A program made the translations under genes and the position numbers. A stretch of DNA of 64,000 nucleotides from Oleomonas cavernae. Lineage in GTDB: Bacteria > Pseudomonadota > Alphaproteobacteria > Zavarziniales > Zavarziniaceae. The notes below the pieces were generated by a model, which worked only from the letters and a program-made list of their open reading frames with translations, searched no databases and had not been told where the DNA came from. Shown in pieces: positions 38,061-47,230 of this stretch. The stretch is from the NCBI RefSeq assembly GCF_003590945.1, contig NZ_QYUK01000011.1:2384001-2448000 (forward strand), written 5' to 3'. Positions within the stretch are counted from its first letter, which is position 1. Each line of letters begins with the position of its first letter.

Positions 38061-39395
38061 TCAGGCGCGCAGATATTGGTCGATGGCGCGGGCCGCCACC
38101 TTGCCGTCCTCGACCGCCGCCACGGTCAGGTCCTGGCCGCCGGCGATGCAGTCGCCGCCGGCGAAGACCCCGGGCAGCGAGGTGGCGCGGGTGGCGTCGA
38201 CCTTGATGCGGCCGCTGTCGAGGGCCAGGGTTGCCGCCTCGTCGCGCAGGAAGGCCTGGCCCACGGCCTTGAACACCTGGTCGGCGCCTAGGGTGAAGAA
38301 CTCGCCGGTGCCGGCCAGCCTGCCCCCCGCGTCTCGTGTGTATTCGAATTCGACGCCGGTCACCTTGCCGCCCTCGCCCAACAGGCGCGCGGGGCGGCCC
38401 CAGCATTTGATGCGGACGTCGCGGGTGCGCGCCACCTCCTGCTCATAGGGGCTGGCTTTCATCTCGCCCTGGCCCCGGCGGTAGACGATGGTGACGTCTT
38501 CGGCCCCCAGCAGGCGGGCCTGGACGGCGACATCGATCGCGGTCATGCCGCCGCCGATGACCACGACATGGCGGCCGACCTCGAGGGCACCCAGGTCGTC
38601 GGCCTGGCGCAGGCGGGCGATGAAATCGACGGCATCGACGACACCGGCCAGGTCTTCGCCGGGAAGCCCGAGGCCGTTCACGCCGCCCAGGCCCACGCCT
38701 AAAAACACCGCGTCGAAATCGCCGCGCAATTCGTCGAGCGTGATATCCCGGCCCAGGCGCTTGCCGTGTTCCACCGCGATGCCGCCAACGCCCAAGATAT
38801 AGTCGACCTCCCGCTGGGCGATGGCGTCGAGCGCCTTGTAGGCGGCGATGCCGTATTCGTTGAGGCCGCCCGATTTCTCCCGCGCCTCGAACACGGTCAC
38901 GACATGGCCCATCACCGCCAGGGCATGGGCGCAGGCCAGGCCCGCCGGCCCGGCGCCGACCACGGCGACCCGCCGGCCCGTCGGCGCGCCTTGGGTGAAG
39001 AGCTGGCGGCCGTCGGCGAACAGGCGGTCGGTGGCGTGGCGCTGGAGCAGGCCGATGCGCACCGGCTGTTCCTCGGCCGGGCTGTTACGGACACAGGCCT
39101 CCTCGCACAATTGTTCGGTGGGGCAGACCCGGGCGCACATGGCGCCCATGATGTTCTGGGACAGGATGGTCTGGGCGGCGCCCAGGTCGTTGCCGGTCGA
39201 GATCTGGCGGATGAACAGCGGGATGTCGATCGAGGTGGGACAGGCCGTGGCACAGGGCGCGTCGTAGCAGAAGTAGCAGCGTTCGGCGTCGACGATCGCC
39301 TCATGGGCGCTCAAGGGCCGGTGCAGGTCGGGGAAGATGTCGCCGTGGTTGGTGCTCTTGGGACATGCGCCCTGCACCCCGCTGGTCCCTGCCAT
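38061..39395 (-). CDS. preT: NAD-dependent dihydropyrimidine dehydrogenase subunit PreT
   Basis: A 444-aa flavoprotein passing electrons from NADH to PreA. The N-terminal Fe-S region (CYFCYDAPCATACPTSIDIPLFIRQI; ARVCPTEQLCEEAC), FAD motif VAVVGAGPAGLACAHALA and NAD motif VVVIGGGMTAIDVA are like the N-terminal part of mammalian DPD. The C-terminal FAGGDC motif is present. The start at 39395 follows GGAGGGG. It is the first gene of the run, with a RutR-like site 78 bp upstream. Confidence 0.93.
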   Translation of the reverse strand: MAGTSGVQGACPKSTNHGDIFPDLHRPLSAHEAIVDAERCYFCYDAPCATACPTSIDIPLFIRQISTGNDLGAAQTILSQNIMGAMCARVCPTEQLCEEACVRNSPAEEQPVRIGLLQRHATDRLFADGRQLFTQGAPTGRRVAVVGAGPAGLACAHALAVMGHVVTVFEAREKSGGLNEYGIAAYKALDAIAQREVDYILGVGGIAVEHGKRLGRDITLDELRGDFDAVFLGVGLGGVNGLGLPGEDLAGVVDAVDFIARLRQADDLGALEVGRHVVVIGGGMTAIDVAVQARLLGAEDVTIVYRRGQGEMKASPYEQEVARTRDVRIKCWGRPARLLGEGGKVTGVEFEYTRDAGGRLAGTGEFFTLGADQVFKAVGQAFLRDEAATLALDSGRIKVDATRATSLPGVFAGGDCIAGGQDLTVAAVEDGKVAARAIDQYLRA

Positions 39396-39472
39396 GGTCA
39401 CCCCTCCACTGCGTGGAAAACCTCGCCCCGTACCGTTCCTGAATTTCCCCGTTTGTCGAAGCTGATCAAAAC

Positions 39473-39488
39473 CTGACCGTTTGGTCAA
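39473..39488. promoter_or_regulatory. RutR-like operator upstream of preT
   Basis: CTGACCGTTTGGTCAA matches the RutR palindrome at 12 of 14 defined positions, with the inner TGACC/GGTCA perfect. Together with the site at 36601-36616 it brackets the pyrimidine genes. A rutR gene is not in the window. Confidence 0.65.
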
Positions 39489-39536
39489 GATCCGATGATC
39501 GGAAAGACGAAATTAATTTGCCCCATTCCCGCGTCC

Positions 39537-40375
39537 CTATTCCAGTAACCGTTTGGGGTGCATGCCGTTGACCATGCCGATGAAGGGCGGGTGGATGCTG
39601 TAGCCGATCATGCGCAGGATGTTTTCCGGCAACTGCCGGCCACCTCCCTGGAGACCCCCAGGGTGTAGTTTTCCTGCTGGCGCAGCCACGGCTGGCAATA
39701 CTGGCTGGTCACCGCCAAGCGCGGCTTGTCCGTCGCATTGGCGCCGCCGCCATGCCACAGGGTGCCCATGAACAGGACGACGGAACCCGCCGGCATCACG
39801 CAGGGGATCGTGTCTTCACGCCGCGGCTCGCGGTCGTCGCCCCATAGGTGGCTGCGCGGGATGACGACGGTGGCGCCGTTGTCGGCCGTGAATTCGTCGA
39901 TCGCCCAGATCGTCGCCATGCCCAGCGGCGGGCGGGGGCGCGGTGCCAGATAGAAACTGTCGTCGGTGTGCAGCATCTGTGCCGCCTCGCCAGGCAGGAT
40001 GTTGATCGCTTGCGTCTGCGACAGCAGGTAGTTGGGTGCCAGCATCCGGTCCATCAGGGCCAGCACGCGGGGATGCTCGATCAGGCCGTTCAGGGCCATG
40101 GTCTTGGACAGCACGTCGTAGAGGCGCTGGGTCTTCATCCCCTCGAAATTGTTGCGGCCGGTCAGGCGCAGCAGCGGATCGACCGCGGCGCGGATCCGGT
40201 CCAGGGCCTCGGCATCGAGCAGGCCGCGGAGGATGACATAGCCTTCGGCCTTCAGATGGGCGAAGTCGGCGTCGACCTGCAGCGGATCGAGTCCGCCCAA
40301 TCCCTCGGTCGGGGTGGCGCGGTAGCGGCCGGCGATGTCGCCCGCCAGGTCCTTGTAGCTGTTGATATTGCGCAT
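39537..40375 (-). pseudogene. Phytanoyl-CoA dioxygenase (PhyH) family protein, one missing base near the end
   Basis: A Fe(II)/2-oxoglutarate oxygenase of about 279 aa. The metal motif is HTDDSF (HxD) with a distal His in SVVLFMGTLWHGGGANATDKPRLA; FEGMKTQRLYDVLSKTMAL and QAINILPGEAAQMLHTDD are PhyH-type blocks. The tail splits: the first frame ends SREVAGSCRKTSCA, the other continues QLPENILRMIGYSIHPPFIG to LLE. One C is missing on the + strand near 39636-39637. The substrate is unknown. It starts 4 nt after the crotonase gene, so they work together. Confidence 0.83.
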
Positions 40376-40379
40376 GGCT

Positions 40380-41294
40380 TCACCCCTTGAAGGACGACAG
40401 GCCGAAATCGCCGAAGGGCTCGTCGCGCTCGCGTACCGCCTGGCGGAACCCCGCCTCCGCCGCCCGCTGCTGGAAGGCATAGCCTTCCTTGGTGTGGCGG
40501 GTGATGCCATCGAACACCGTGCCCAGCACCTGGGTGCCGGCCAGGCCCTGGCCGGTGATGGTCTGGTTGACCAGCAGCTTCATCATCATGAGCTGGTTGA
40601 CGGGCATGCGCGCCACCCGCGCGACCAGGATCTCGAAGCGTTCGTCCAGCTTGTCGGGCGGCGCGGATTCGATCGCCAGGCCCCATTCCCTGGCCTCCTT
40701 GCCCGACAGGCAGTCGCCGGTGAAGAGCAGGCGCTTGGCCTTCTCGATGCCGATCCGGTAGGCCCAGACCGAGGTGGTGGGCGAGCCCCAGACGCGGGCC
40801 GGCGGGTAGCCGATCTTGGCATCGTCGGCGATCACCAGTAGGTCGGAGCACAGCGCCATGTCGGTGCCGCCGGCGACGCAGAAGCCGTGGACCTTGCATA
40901 AGGTCGGCTTGTCGCTGTGGAACAGGCTCATGAAGCCGCGGACGTTCCGGCTCATCATGGCGTAGTCGACCATGGGGTCCCACACCCCGTCCGGGCGGTG
41001 GTTTTCCATGGTGACCAGGGGATCGATAGGGGAGCCGGTGGGCACCGTGCTCAGCCGCGCGGGATCCAGCATGGTCTCGGCGCTTTCGACCAGGTCGTAG
41101 CCGCCGCAAAAGCCGCTGCCGTTGCCCGACAGGGCGATGACGTGAACCTCGGGATCCAGGTTCGCCCGCTCGACGCAGGCGGCGAGTTCGCGCGGCAGCT
41201 CCAGGGTGATGCCGTTGCCCCGCGCCGGCCGGTTCAGGGTGATCCGCGCCACCCGGCCGGTGCGCTCATAGGTCATGGTGTTCAAGGTTTCCAC
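40380..41294 (-). CDS. Crotonase / enoyl-CoA hydratase family protein
   Basis: A 304-aa crotonase-fold enzyme with TYERTGRVARITLNRPARGNGI at the N-terminus. The oxyanion segments are GSGFCGGYDLVESAE (about 59-73) and HGFCVAGGTDMALCSDLLVIA, with an insertion of about 30 residues between them. I chose GTG 41294 because GGGAG lies 7 nt upstream; ATG 41276 is possible. It is first in a two-gene unit with the PhyH-like gene and divergent from a PaaX-family regulator. Confidence 0.87.
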   Translation of the reverse strand: METLNTMTYERTGRVARITLNRPARGNGITLELPRELAACVERANLDPEVHVIALSGNGSGFCGGYDLVESAETMLDPARLSTVPTGSPIDPLVTMENHRPDGVWDPMVDYAMMSRNVRGFMSLFHSDKPTLCKVHGFCVAGGTDMALCSDLLVIADDAKIGYPPARVWGSPTTSVWAYRIGIEKAKRLLFTGDCLSGKEAREWGLAIESAPPDKLDERFEILVARVARMPVNQLMMMKLLVNQTITGQGLAGTQVLGTVFDGITRHTKEGYAFQQRAAEAGFRQAVRERDEPFGDFGLSSFKG

Positions 41295-41343
41295 GCGACG
41301 CTCCCTCCGTCACCGTTCATTACACTTGACGGCAACTTATGTT

Positions 41344-41359
41344 TTATGATGTATCATTA
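41344..41359. promoter_or_regulatory. Palindrome between crotonase and PaaX-family genes
   Basis: TTATGATGTATCATTA is a near-perfect dyad (TGAT..ATCA core) in an AT-rich 99-bp divergent promoter region. Probably the operator of the PaaX-family protein encoded to the right. Confidence 0.55.
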
Positions 41360-41393
41360 CATATAGAATACCGGAAATGCTCAAGGTCGTAAT

Positions 41394-42230
41394 GTGTCTG
41401 CGCCGCCGAAACCGAAAAATCTGATTCTGGAGCTGCTGCTGGCCGCCCGCGGCGCCCCCTTGTCGGCGCAGGACGCGATCCAGGCCTGTTCCCTGTTCGA
41501 TATCGCGCAGAGCAATGTGCGCGTCGCCCTGGTGCGGCTGTCGTCGGCCGGGCTGATCGAGGGCGCGGGGCGCGGCTCCTACCGGCTAGGCGAACAGGCG
41601 GTGGAACTGGCCGGCGATGTCGCCACCTGGCGCGAGGCCGAGGCCCGCGTGCGGCCCTGGGCGGGCGGCTATATCGCCGTGCATTGCGCCGCCCTGGGGC
41701 GCAGCGACCGGGTCGCCCTGCGGGCCCGCACGAGGGCCTTCCACATGCTGGGCTTCGAGGAGCTGGAGCGCGGCCTGCACATTCGCCCGGACAGCCTGGC
41801 CGGCGGGATCGAGGCGATCCGAAAGCGCCTGCATGTCCTGGGCCTGGAGCCGGCGGCCAATATCTTCCTGGCCAATGAGTTCGACGCCGCGCGCGAGGGA
41901 CGCGCCCGCGCATTGTGGGATGGCCAGGCCCTGACCGCCTCCTACCGGCAGACCCGCCAGCACCTGAAACGCTGGCTCGACGCTGCCGGCGAGCTGGAGC
42001 CGGACGTGGCGGCACGCGAGGCGTTCCTGCTGGGCAGCCGGGCGATCCGCCAGGTGGTGTTCGACCCGCTGCTGCCCGAGCCCTTGGTTGACGTGGATGA
42101 GCGCCATGGCTTCGTCGCCGCCGTGCGCCAGTTCGAGCAGGCCGGCCGCGCCATCTGGCAGCGCTTCTTCGCCTCGCGCGACATGACGCCGGCCGCCCCC
42201 CAACCCCTGCCAGTCCCCCTGGCCCACTAG
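41394..42230 (+). CDS. PaaX family transcriptional regulator
   Basis: A 278-aa regulator: N-terminal winged helix (LILELLLAARGAPLSAQDAIQACSLFDIAQSNVRVALVRLSSAGLIEGAGRGSYRLG), then the PaaX central domain and a C-terminal domain with SYRQTRQHL and the SRAIRQVVFDPLLPEPL block that typifies the family. Most members repress CoA-thioester catabolic genes and are released by an acyl- or aryl-CoA. The likely targets are the divergent crotonase-phyH unit and the desaturase downstream. The start is GTG. Confidence 0.87.
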   Translation: MSAPPKPKNLILELLLAARGAPLSAQDAIQACSLFDIAQSNVRVALVRLSSAGLIEGAGRGSYRLGEQAVELAGDVATWREAEARVRPWAGGYIAVHCAALGRSDRVALRARTRAFHMLGFEELERGLHIRPDSLAGGIEAIRKRLHVLGLEPAANIFLANEFDAAREGRARALWDGQALTASYRQTRQHLKRWLDAAGELEPDVAAREAFLLGSRAIRQVVFDPLLPEPLVDVDERHGFVAAVRQFEQAGRAIWQRFFASRDMTPAAPQPLPVPLAH

Positions 42231-42248
42231 ATCGACCGGAAGAGCGAC

Positions 42249-43214
42249 ATGACCACCGCCCGTTTCAAGCTGACCGATGTCTTCACCCCTGAGGAGGTGC
42301 GCGGCTTCGCCGCCAAGTCGGACCTGGCCGGCTGGTGGGCGGTCGCCTCGACCTGGGGCATCGTTGCCCTGGCCTTCGCGGCGCTGGCGTGGTGGCCCAA
42401 CCCGGCGACCTTCCTGCTGGCCCTGATCGTGCTGGGCGGGCGGCAACTGGCGCTGTCGATCCTGATGCACGAGGCCGCCCACTACAGCCTGTTCAAGACC
42501 CGGCGCCTCAACGATATCGTCGGCCGCTGGCTGTGCGCCGCCCCGGTCTGGTCCGATGTCGAACGCTACCGCAAGCATCACGTCCAGCACCATTCCCACA
42601 CCGGCGACGCGCTGGATCCGGACCTGAGCCTGGTGCTGCCCTTCCCCACCACCCGCGCCTCACTGCGGCGCAAATTCACCCGCGACCTGACCGGCCAGAC
42701 CGGCATCAAGCGGGTCTACGGCCTGATCCTGATGGATATCGGGGTGATTACCTACACCGTCTCGGGCGGGGCCAAGTACCGCCCGCGCGACGGCCGCCGC
42801 TGGACCGACTATGCCCGTGAAGGTGCGCGCAACATGTACGGCATGGTGCTGACCAACCTCGCCCTGTTCGGGGTGCTGGCGGCCACCGGCCATGCCTGGC
42901 TGTACCTGGCCTGGATCGCGGCCTACCTGACCACCTACAGCCTGTTCATCCGGGTGCGCTCGATCGCCGAACATGCCTGCACGGAAATGTCCGACCACCC
43001 GCTGCGCAACACCCGCACGACACGGGCCGGCGTGCTAGCCCGCCTGACGGTGGCGCCGATCAATGTGAACTATCACCTGGAACACCACCTGATGCCCTCG
43101 GTCGCCTATCACAAGCTGCCGAAGATGCACCGGCTGATGGTGGAACGGGGTGCGATCACGCGGGCGCCCGGTTACCTCGACGTCTTGCGGACGGCTACGG
43201 CCAAGGCGGCGTAA
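42249..43214 (+). CDS. Fatty acid desaturase family membrane protein
   Basis: A 321-aa di-iron membrane enzyme with the three histidine boxes: HEAAH near 75, HHVQHH near 110 and HLEHH near 278. Hydrophobic segments flank them (WWAVASTWGIVALAFAALAWW; NLALFGVLAATGHAWLYLAWIAAYL). It inserts a double bond or hydroxyl into a lipid or related chain; the substrate is not evident. It starts 18 nt after the PaaX-family gene and probably shares its transcript. Confidence 0.88.
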   Translation: MTTARFKLTDVFTPEEVRGFAAKSDLAGWWAVASTWGIVALAFAALAWWPNPATFLLALIVLGGRQLALSILMHEAAHYSLFKTRRLNDIVGRWLCAAPVWSDVERYRKHHVQHHSHTGDALDPDLSLVLPFPTTRASLRRKFTRDLTGQTGIKRVYGLILMDIGVITYTVSGGAKYRPRDGRRWTDYAREGARNMYGMVLTNLALFGVLAATGHAWLYLAWIAAYLTTYSLFIRVRSIAEHACTEMSDHPLRNTRTTRAGVLARLTVAPINVNYHLEHHLMPSVAYHKLPKMHRLMVERGAITRAPGYLDVLRTATAKAA

Positions 43215-43236
43215 CCCAAACCGTCATTGCCCTAAT

Positions 43237-43316
43237 CGTCATTCCGGCGAAGGCCGGAATCCATTGCGACATCGCGCGCTGCCCCAGAATGGATCCCGGC
43301 CTTCGCCGGGATGACG
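43237..43316 (-). repeat. REP palindromic repeat, 80 bp
   Basis: A full-length copy with the asymmetric centre reversed (GCGCGCTGCCCC), so it lies in minus orientation. It sits between the convergent desaturase and cobQ genes. Confidence 0.9.
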
Positions 43317-43323
43317 ACGGAGG

Positions 43324-44781
43324 TTACCGGGCCAGGGTCAGCAGCCGGTCGATGTCGATGTGCTTTTCCAGGTGCGCCGCAAGCGCGTCGAGGGTGGCCT
43401 CGATCAGGTGGCCGTGATCAAGGCCCGAGGCCGTGCTCCCTAAGCGGGTGAGCCAGGCGGCGCGCTGGGCGTCGTCGGCGAACAAGCCGTGGACATAGGT
43501 ACCGGTGACCAGGCCGTCGGCCGAGGCGGCGCCGTCACGGCGGCCGTCGGCGAAGGCCACGACCGCACGCGCCGTGTCCGGACCATCGGTGCGGCCCATG
43601 TGCATTTCGTAGCCGTGGAACGGCTTGCCGTCGGCCAGGCTGTGGCCCTGCACCTCGACCAAGCGCTTGTCGGCGGTCAGCACGGTGTCGACCTCGAGCA
43701 GGCCCAGGCCAGCCACCGCGCCGGCCGGGCCCTCGATGCCGTCGGGATCGGCGATGGAGCGCCCCAGGATCTGATAGCCGCCGCACAGGCCCAGCACCGG
43801 CCGGCCCTGGCGGTGATGGGCCAGGATGTCGATGTCCCAGCCCCAAGCACGCAAGGCCGCCAGGTCGGCGATCGTGGCCTTCGATCCCGGCAGCACGATC
43901 AGGTCGGCCGGCGGCAGGGGCTTGCCCGGTTCCGCCATGACCAGAGTGACGCCCGGCTCGGCACCCAGGGGATCGAGGTCGTCGAAATTGGCGATGCGTG
44001 GCAAGACCGGCACCACGATGCGCAAGCTGCCGCCCGCCCGTTGGGGGCGTTCGGCGAGGTCATAGGCATCTTCCGCCGGCAGGGCCCGGGCGCCGTCGAA
44101 GAAGGGCACCAGGCCCAGGGCCGCCCAGCCGGTACGCTGGGCGATGAACTCCATGCCGCTGGCAAACAGGGTGGGATCGCCGCGCATCCGGTTGACGATG
44201 AAGCCGACGATCTGGCGGGCATCGTCCGGCTCGATCACCGTGTGGGTGCCGACCAGGGCGGCGATGACGCCGCCCCGGTCGATGTCGCCGATCAGCACCA
44301 CGGGCACGTCGGCGGCCCGGGCAAAGCCCATGTTGGCGATGTCGTGGGCGCGCAGGTTGACCTCCGACGCGCTGCCCGCCCCCTCGACCAGGACGATGTC
44401 GGCCTGCGCCTTCATCCGCCCGAAGGAATCGAGGACATGGGGCAGCAGGTCGCACTTGCGGGCCTGGTAATCCCGCGCGCCGGCGTTGCCGAAGACCCTG
44501 CCCTGGACCACGATCTGGGCGCCGGTCTCGCTTTGCGGTTTCAGCAGCACCGGGTTCATGTGGACTGAGGGAGCGATGCCGGCGGCGCGGGCCTGCAGGG
44601 CCTGGGCCCGGCCGATCTCGCCGCCGTCGGGCGTGACGGCCGCATTGTTGGACATGTTCTGCGGCTTGAACGGCCGCACGACCAGGCCGCGCTTCACGCA
44701 GGCCCGGGCCAGCCCTGCCACCAGCAGGGACTTGCCGACGTTGGAGCCGGTGCCCTGGAACATGATCGCCCGGGCGGCCAT
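43324..44781 (-). CDS. cobQ: Cobyric acid synthase
   Basis: A 485-aa amidotransferase adding four amide groups to adenosyl-cobyrinic acid a,c-diamide. N-terminal BioD-like ATPase ([52 protein letters not shown]), C-terminal glutaminase with [10 protein letters not shown] (nucleophile Cys) and [16 protein letters not shown]. Its start overlaps the cobO stop (TGATG). Confidence 0.95.
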   Translation of the reverse strand: MAARAIMFQGTGSNVGKSLLVAGLARACVKRGLVVRPFKPQNMSNNAAVTPDGGEIGRAQALQARAAGIAPSVHMNPVLLKPQSETGAQIVVQGRVFGNAGARDYQARKCDLLPHVLDSFGRMKAQADIVLVEGAGSASEVNLRAHDIANMGFARAADVPVVLIGDIDRGGVIAALVGTHTVIEPDDARQIVGFIVNRMRGDPTLFASGMEFIAQRTGWAALGLVPFFDGARALPAEDAYDLAERPQRAGGSLRIVVPVLPRIANFDDLDPLGAEPGVTLVMAEPGKPLPPADLIVLPGSKATIADLAALRAWGWDIDILAHHRQGRPVLGLCGGYQILGRSIADPDGIEGPAGAVAGLGLLEVDTVLTADKRLVEVQGHSLADGKPFHGYEMHMGRTDGPDTARAVVAFADGRRDGAASADGLVTGTYVHGLFADDAQRAAWLTRLGSTASGLDHGHLIEATLDALAAHLEKHIDIDRLLTLAR

Positions 44782-45398
44782 CAGAATTCGATGCCCGCCT
44801 GCGCCTTCACGCCTGCCGCGAAGTGATGCTTCACCTGGCCCATCTCGGTCACCAGGTCGGCCGCGGCGATCAACTCGGGCTTGGCATTGCGGCCGGTGAC
44901 CACGACGTGCAGGCCGGCGCGCCGGTTGCTCAGCGCAGCGACCACCTGGCCCAGATCCAGATAGTCATAGCGCAGGGCGATGTTGAGCTCGTCCAGCACC
45001 AGCAGCGAGAAGGAGGGATCGGCCAGCATGGCCAGAACCTTGTCCCAGGCCTTGGCCGCGGCGGCGATGTCGCGGGCCTTGTCCTGGGTTTCCCAGGTGA
45101 AGCCCTCGCCCATGCTGTGCCATTCAACAAGGTCGCCGAAACGCTCGAAGGTGGTGCGTTCGCCGGTCGCCCAGGCGCCCTTGATGAACTGCACCACGCC
45201 CACCTTGCGGCCATGGCCGATCATGCGCAGGGCGAGGCCAAAGGCCGCCGTCGACTTGCCCTTGCCAGGGCCGGTGTTGACGATCAGCAGGCCCTTCTCC
45301 AGGGTCTTGGACGCCACTTCCGCGTCCTGCACGGCCTTGCGCCTGGCCATCTTGGCGCGGTGGCGTTCGGCCTCATCAGGGGTCATGGAATCGGTCAT
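44781..45398 (-). CDS. cobO: Cob(I)yrinic acid a,c-diamide adenosyltransferase
   Basis: A 205-aa enzyme of the CobA/BtuR type that attaches the upper adenosyl ligand. P-loop [18 protein letters not shown], then [35 protein letters not shown] and [24 protein letters not shown] 45398 or 45386 are both possible. It is coupled to cobQ and divergent from the riboswitch-controlled operon. Confidence 0.95.
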   Translation of the reverse strand: MTDSMTPDEAERHRAKMARRKAVQDAEVASKTLEKGLLIVNTGPGKGKSTAAFGLALRMIGHGRKVGVVQFIKGAWATGERTTFERFGDLVEWHSMGEGFTWETQDKARDIAAAAKAWDKVLAMLADPSFSLLVLDELNIALRYDYLDLGQVVAALSNRRAGLHVVVTGRNAKPELIAAADLVTEMGQVKHHFAAGVKAQAGIEF

Positions 45399-45456
45399 GA
45401 CCCCATGAAAAGCATGAATGCCGCGCCGCCCGCAAGGCGGCGATCGGCGACCATGA

Positions 45457-45485
45457 TTGACAGGCAGGGCGGCGCGACATACTCA
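45457..45485 (+). promoter_or_regulatory. Possible promoter of the cob operon leader
   Basis: TTGACA at 45457-45462 lies just before the riboswitch. The -10 is weak (CATACT at 45478-45483 with 15-bp spacing, or TACTCA with 17). Confidence 0.35.
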
Positions 45486-45487
45486 AA

Positions 45488-45668
45488 GGGCGACGGTCCG
45501 TGCCTTGCGGCATGGTGAAAAGGGAATGCGGTGGCGGGTCCCAAAGGCCCCATTCCGCAACTGCCCCCGCAACTGTAGGCGGCCAGCCGCGCGTCAGGAT
45601 GCCACTGGGTGAGCCCGGGAAGGCGACGCGATGGCGACGATCCGCGAGCCAGGAGACCTGCCGTCCCA
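45488..45668 (+). ncRNA. Adenosylcobalamin riboswitch
   Basis: Typical class motifs are in order: GGTCCGTGCC near 45495, GGTGAAAAGGGAATGCGGTG (45514-45533), AACTGCCCCCGCAACTGTA near 45568, GCCACTGG, CCCGGGAAGGCG, and the B12 box AGCCAGGAGACCTGCC (45647-45662). It is in the leader of the DUF1636-cobW-cobN operon. A downstream hairpin, GGCACCCG (45709-45716) with CGGGTGCC (45722-45729), has no T-run, so control may act on translation or through Rho. It does not point toward cobO/cobQ. Confidence 0.95.
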
Positions 45669-45799
45669 CTGCTTTTCCGATCGCCGGGCGGGGTGCCCTG
45701 GCGGCGGCGGCACCCGGTGTTCGGGTGCCGGGCATCGGCCATGCCGGCCCGTGCCAGACCTTGCCCCCGGTGATTGACGCGCCTGAAGGGGTCCGGTCT

Positions 45800-46192
45800 T
45801 TGAGCGATCTGCCGACACTGCACATCTGCACCACCTGCCGCCCGGCCGGGGAATTGGCGGATGATGCACCTCGCCCCGGCGAGTTGCTGGCGCAGGCGGT
45901 GGCCGACCTGCTCGCGGCCGAAGCGGACGCCGCCTGTCATTTGAACCCCGTGGTGTGCCTGGCCAGTTGCGAGCGGGCCTGCACCGCCGTGCTCTCGCAA
46001 GCCGGCAAATGGTCCTACATCGTCGGCGAGCTTACCGCCGATCACGCCGCCGACCTGATCGCCTATGCCCGCGCCTATGGCGCCTCGGGTGCCGGCATCG
46101 TGCTGCGCTCAGGGAGGCCGGCCTCGCTCCACCACAACATCATCGCCCGTGTCCCGGCACTGGCCCCCGTCTTCAAGGATGCCGCGCAATGA
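45800..46192 (+). CDS. DUF1636 metal-binding protein
   Basis: A 130-aa protein of a family regularly found in cobalamin clusters, thought to hold a thioredoxin-like [2Fe-2S] ferredoxin fold. Cysteines: ICTTCRP (CxxC) near the start and CHLNPVVCLASCERAC in the middle, then LSQAGKWSYIVGEL. The role in B12 synthesis is not established; electron supply or cobalt handling is possible. TTG 45800 is preceded by GAAGGGG; GTG 45770 is an alternative. It overlaps cobW as ATGA. Confidence 0.85.
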   Translation: MSDLPTLHICTTCRPAGELADDAPRPGELLAQAVADLLAAEADAACHLNPVVCLASCERACTAVLSQAGKWSYIVGELTADHAADLIAYARAYGASGAGIVLRSGRPASLHHNIIARVPALAPVFKDAAQ

Positions 46193-47229
46193 ACCTGACC
46201 TCACCCAAGATTCCCGTCACCGTCGTCACCGGCTTCCTGGGTGCCGGCAAGACCACCCTGGTGCGCCATGTGCTGGAGAATGCGCAAGGCCGGCGCATCG
46301 CGGTCATCGTCAATGAATTCGGCGAGGTCGGCGTCGACGGCGACCTGCTGCGCGGCTGCGGCATCGATGTCTGCCCTGAGGAGAACATCGTGGAACTCGC
46401 CAACGGCTGCCTGTGCTGCACCGTGGCCGATGATTTCGTGCCCACGATGGAAGCCTTGCTGAACCGGGAAAACCCGCCGCAGCACATCCTGATCGAAACC
46501 TCCGGCCTGGCCCTGCCGAAACCGCTTCTGAAAGCCTTCGACTGGCCGGCGATCCGCTCGCGCGTCACCGTCGACGGGGTGATCGCGGTGGTGGACGGCC
46601 CGGCGGTGGCCGACGGCCGCTTTGCCGACGATCCCGCTGCCCTGGCCGCCCAGGCGGCGGCGGACCCCTCCCTCGACCACGACAACCCGCTGGCCGAGGT
46701 GTTCGAGGACCAGGTGAATGCCGCCGACCTGATCCTGGTGAACAAGGCCGACCTGCTCTCGGCCGAGGTGATCAGCGAGCTGAAGATCCGCATCGGCGAG
46801 GCCGGCACGCGGCGGCCGCGCATGGTCAGCACCCAGGAATGCCGGGTCGATCTCAACGTCCTGCTGGGCCTGGATGCCAAGGCGGAGAACGACCTGGCCA
46901 GCCGCCCGTCGCACCACGACGCGGAAGACGGCGCGCACGAGCATGACGATTTCGAAAGCTTCGTGGTCGATCTCGCCCCCGCCGCCGATGCCGACGGTTT
47001 CGTCGCCCGTCTGGCCGCCACGGCCGAACGTTTCGGCGTGCTGCGCATGAAGGGCTTCGCCGCCGTGGCGGGCAAGCCGCTGCGCCTGCTGGTCCAGGGC
47101 GTGGGCAACCGCTTCCGCCACCAGTTCGAGCGGGCCTGGAACCCGGAGGAGGCGCGCATCAGCCGCATCGTGGTGATCGGCGAGCGCGGCCTGGACCGGG
47201 CCGGCATCGAAGCAGCGCTGAAGGCCTGA
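46189..47229 (+). CDS. cobW: CobW, GTP-dependent metal chaperone
   Basis: A 346-aa COG0523 GTPase likely to deliver cobalt to the chelatase. P-loop TGFLGAGKTTL (15-25), metal motif GCLCC near 77, VNKADLL (GTPase specificity) and a His/Asp-rich stretch (SHHDAEDGAHEHDDFE) that may bind metal. The C-terminal CobW domain contains VLRMKGFAAV and NRFRHQFERAW. It overlaps the DUF1636 gene and precedes cobN by 1 nt. Confidence 0.95.
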   Translation: MNLTSPKIPVTVVTGFLGAGKTTLVRHVLENAQGRRIAVIVNEFGEVGVDGDLLRGCGIDVCPEENIVELANGCLCCTVADDFVPTMEALLNRENPPQHILIETSGLALPKPLLKAFDWPAIRSRVTVDGVIAVVDGPAVADGRFADDPAALAAQAAADPSLDHDNPLAEVFEDQVNAADLILVNKADLLSAEVISELKIRIGEAGTRRPRMVSTQECRVDLNVLLGLDAKAENDLASRPSHHDAEDGAHEHDDFESFVVDLAPAADADGFVARLAATAERFGVLRMKGFAAVAGKPLRLLVQGVGNRFRHQFERAWNPEEARISRIVVIGERGLDRAGIEAALKA

Positions 47230-47230
47230 C

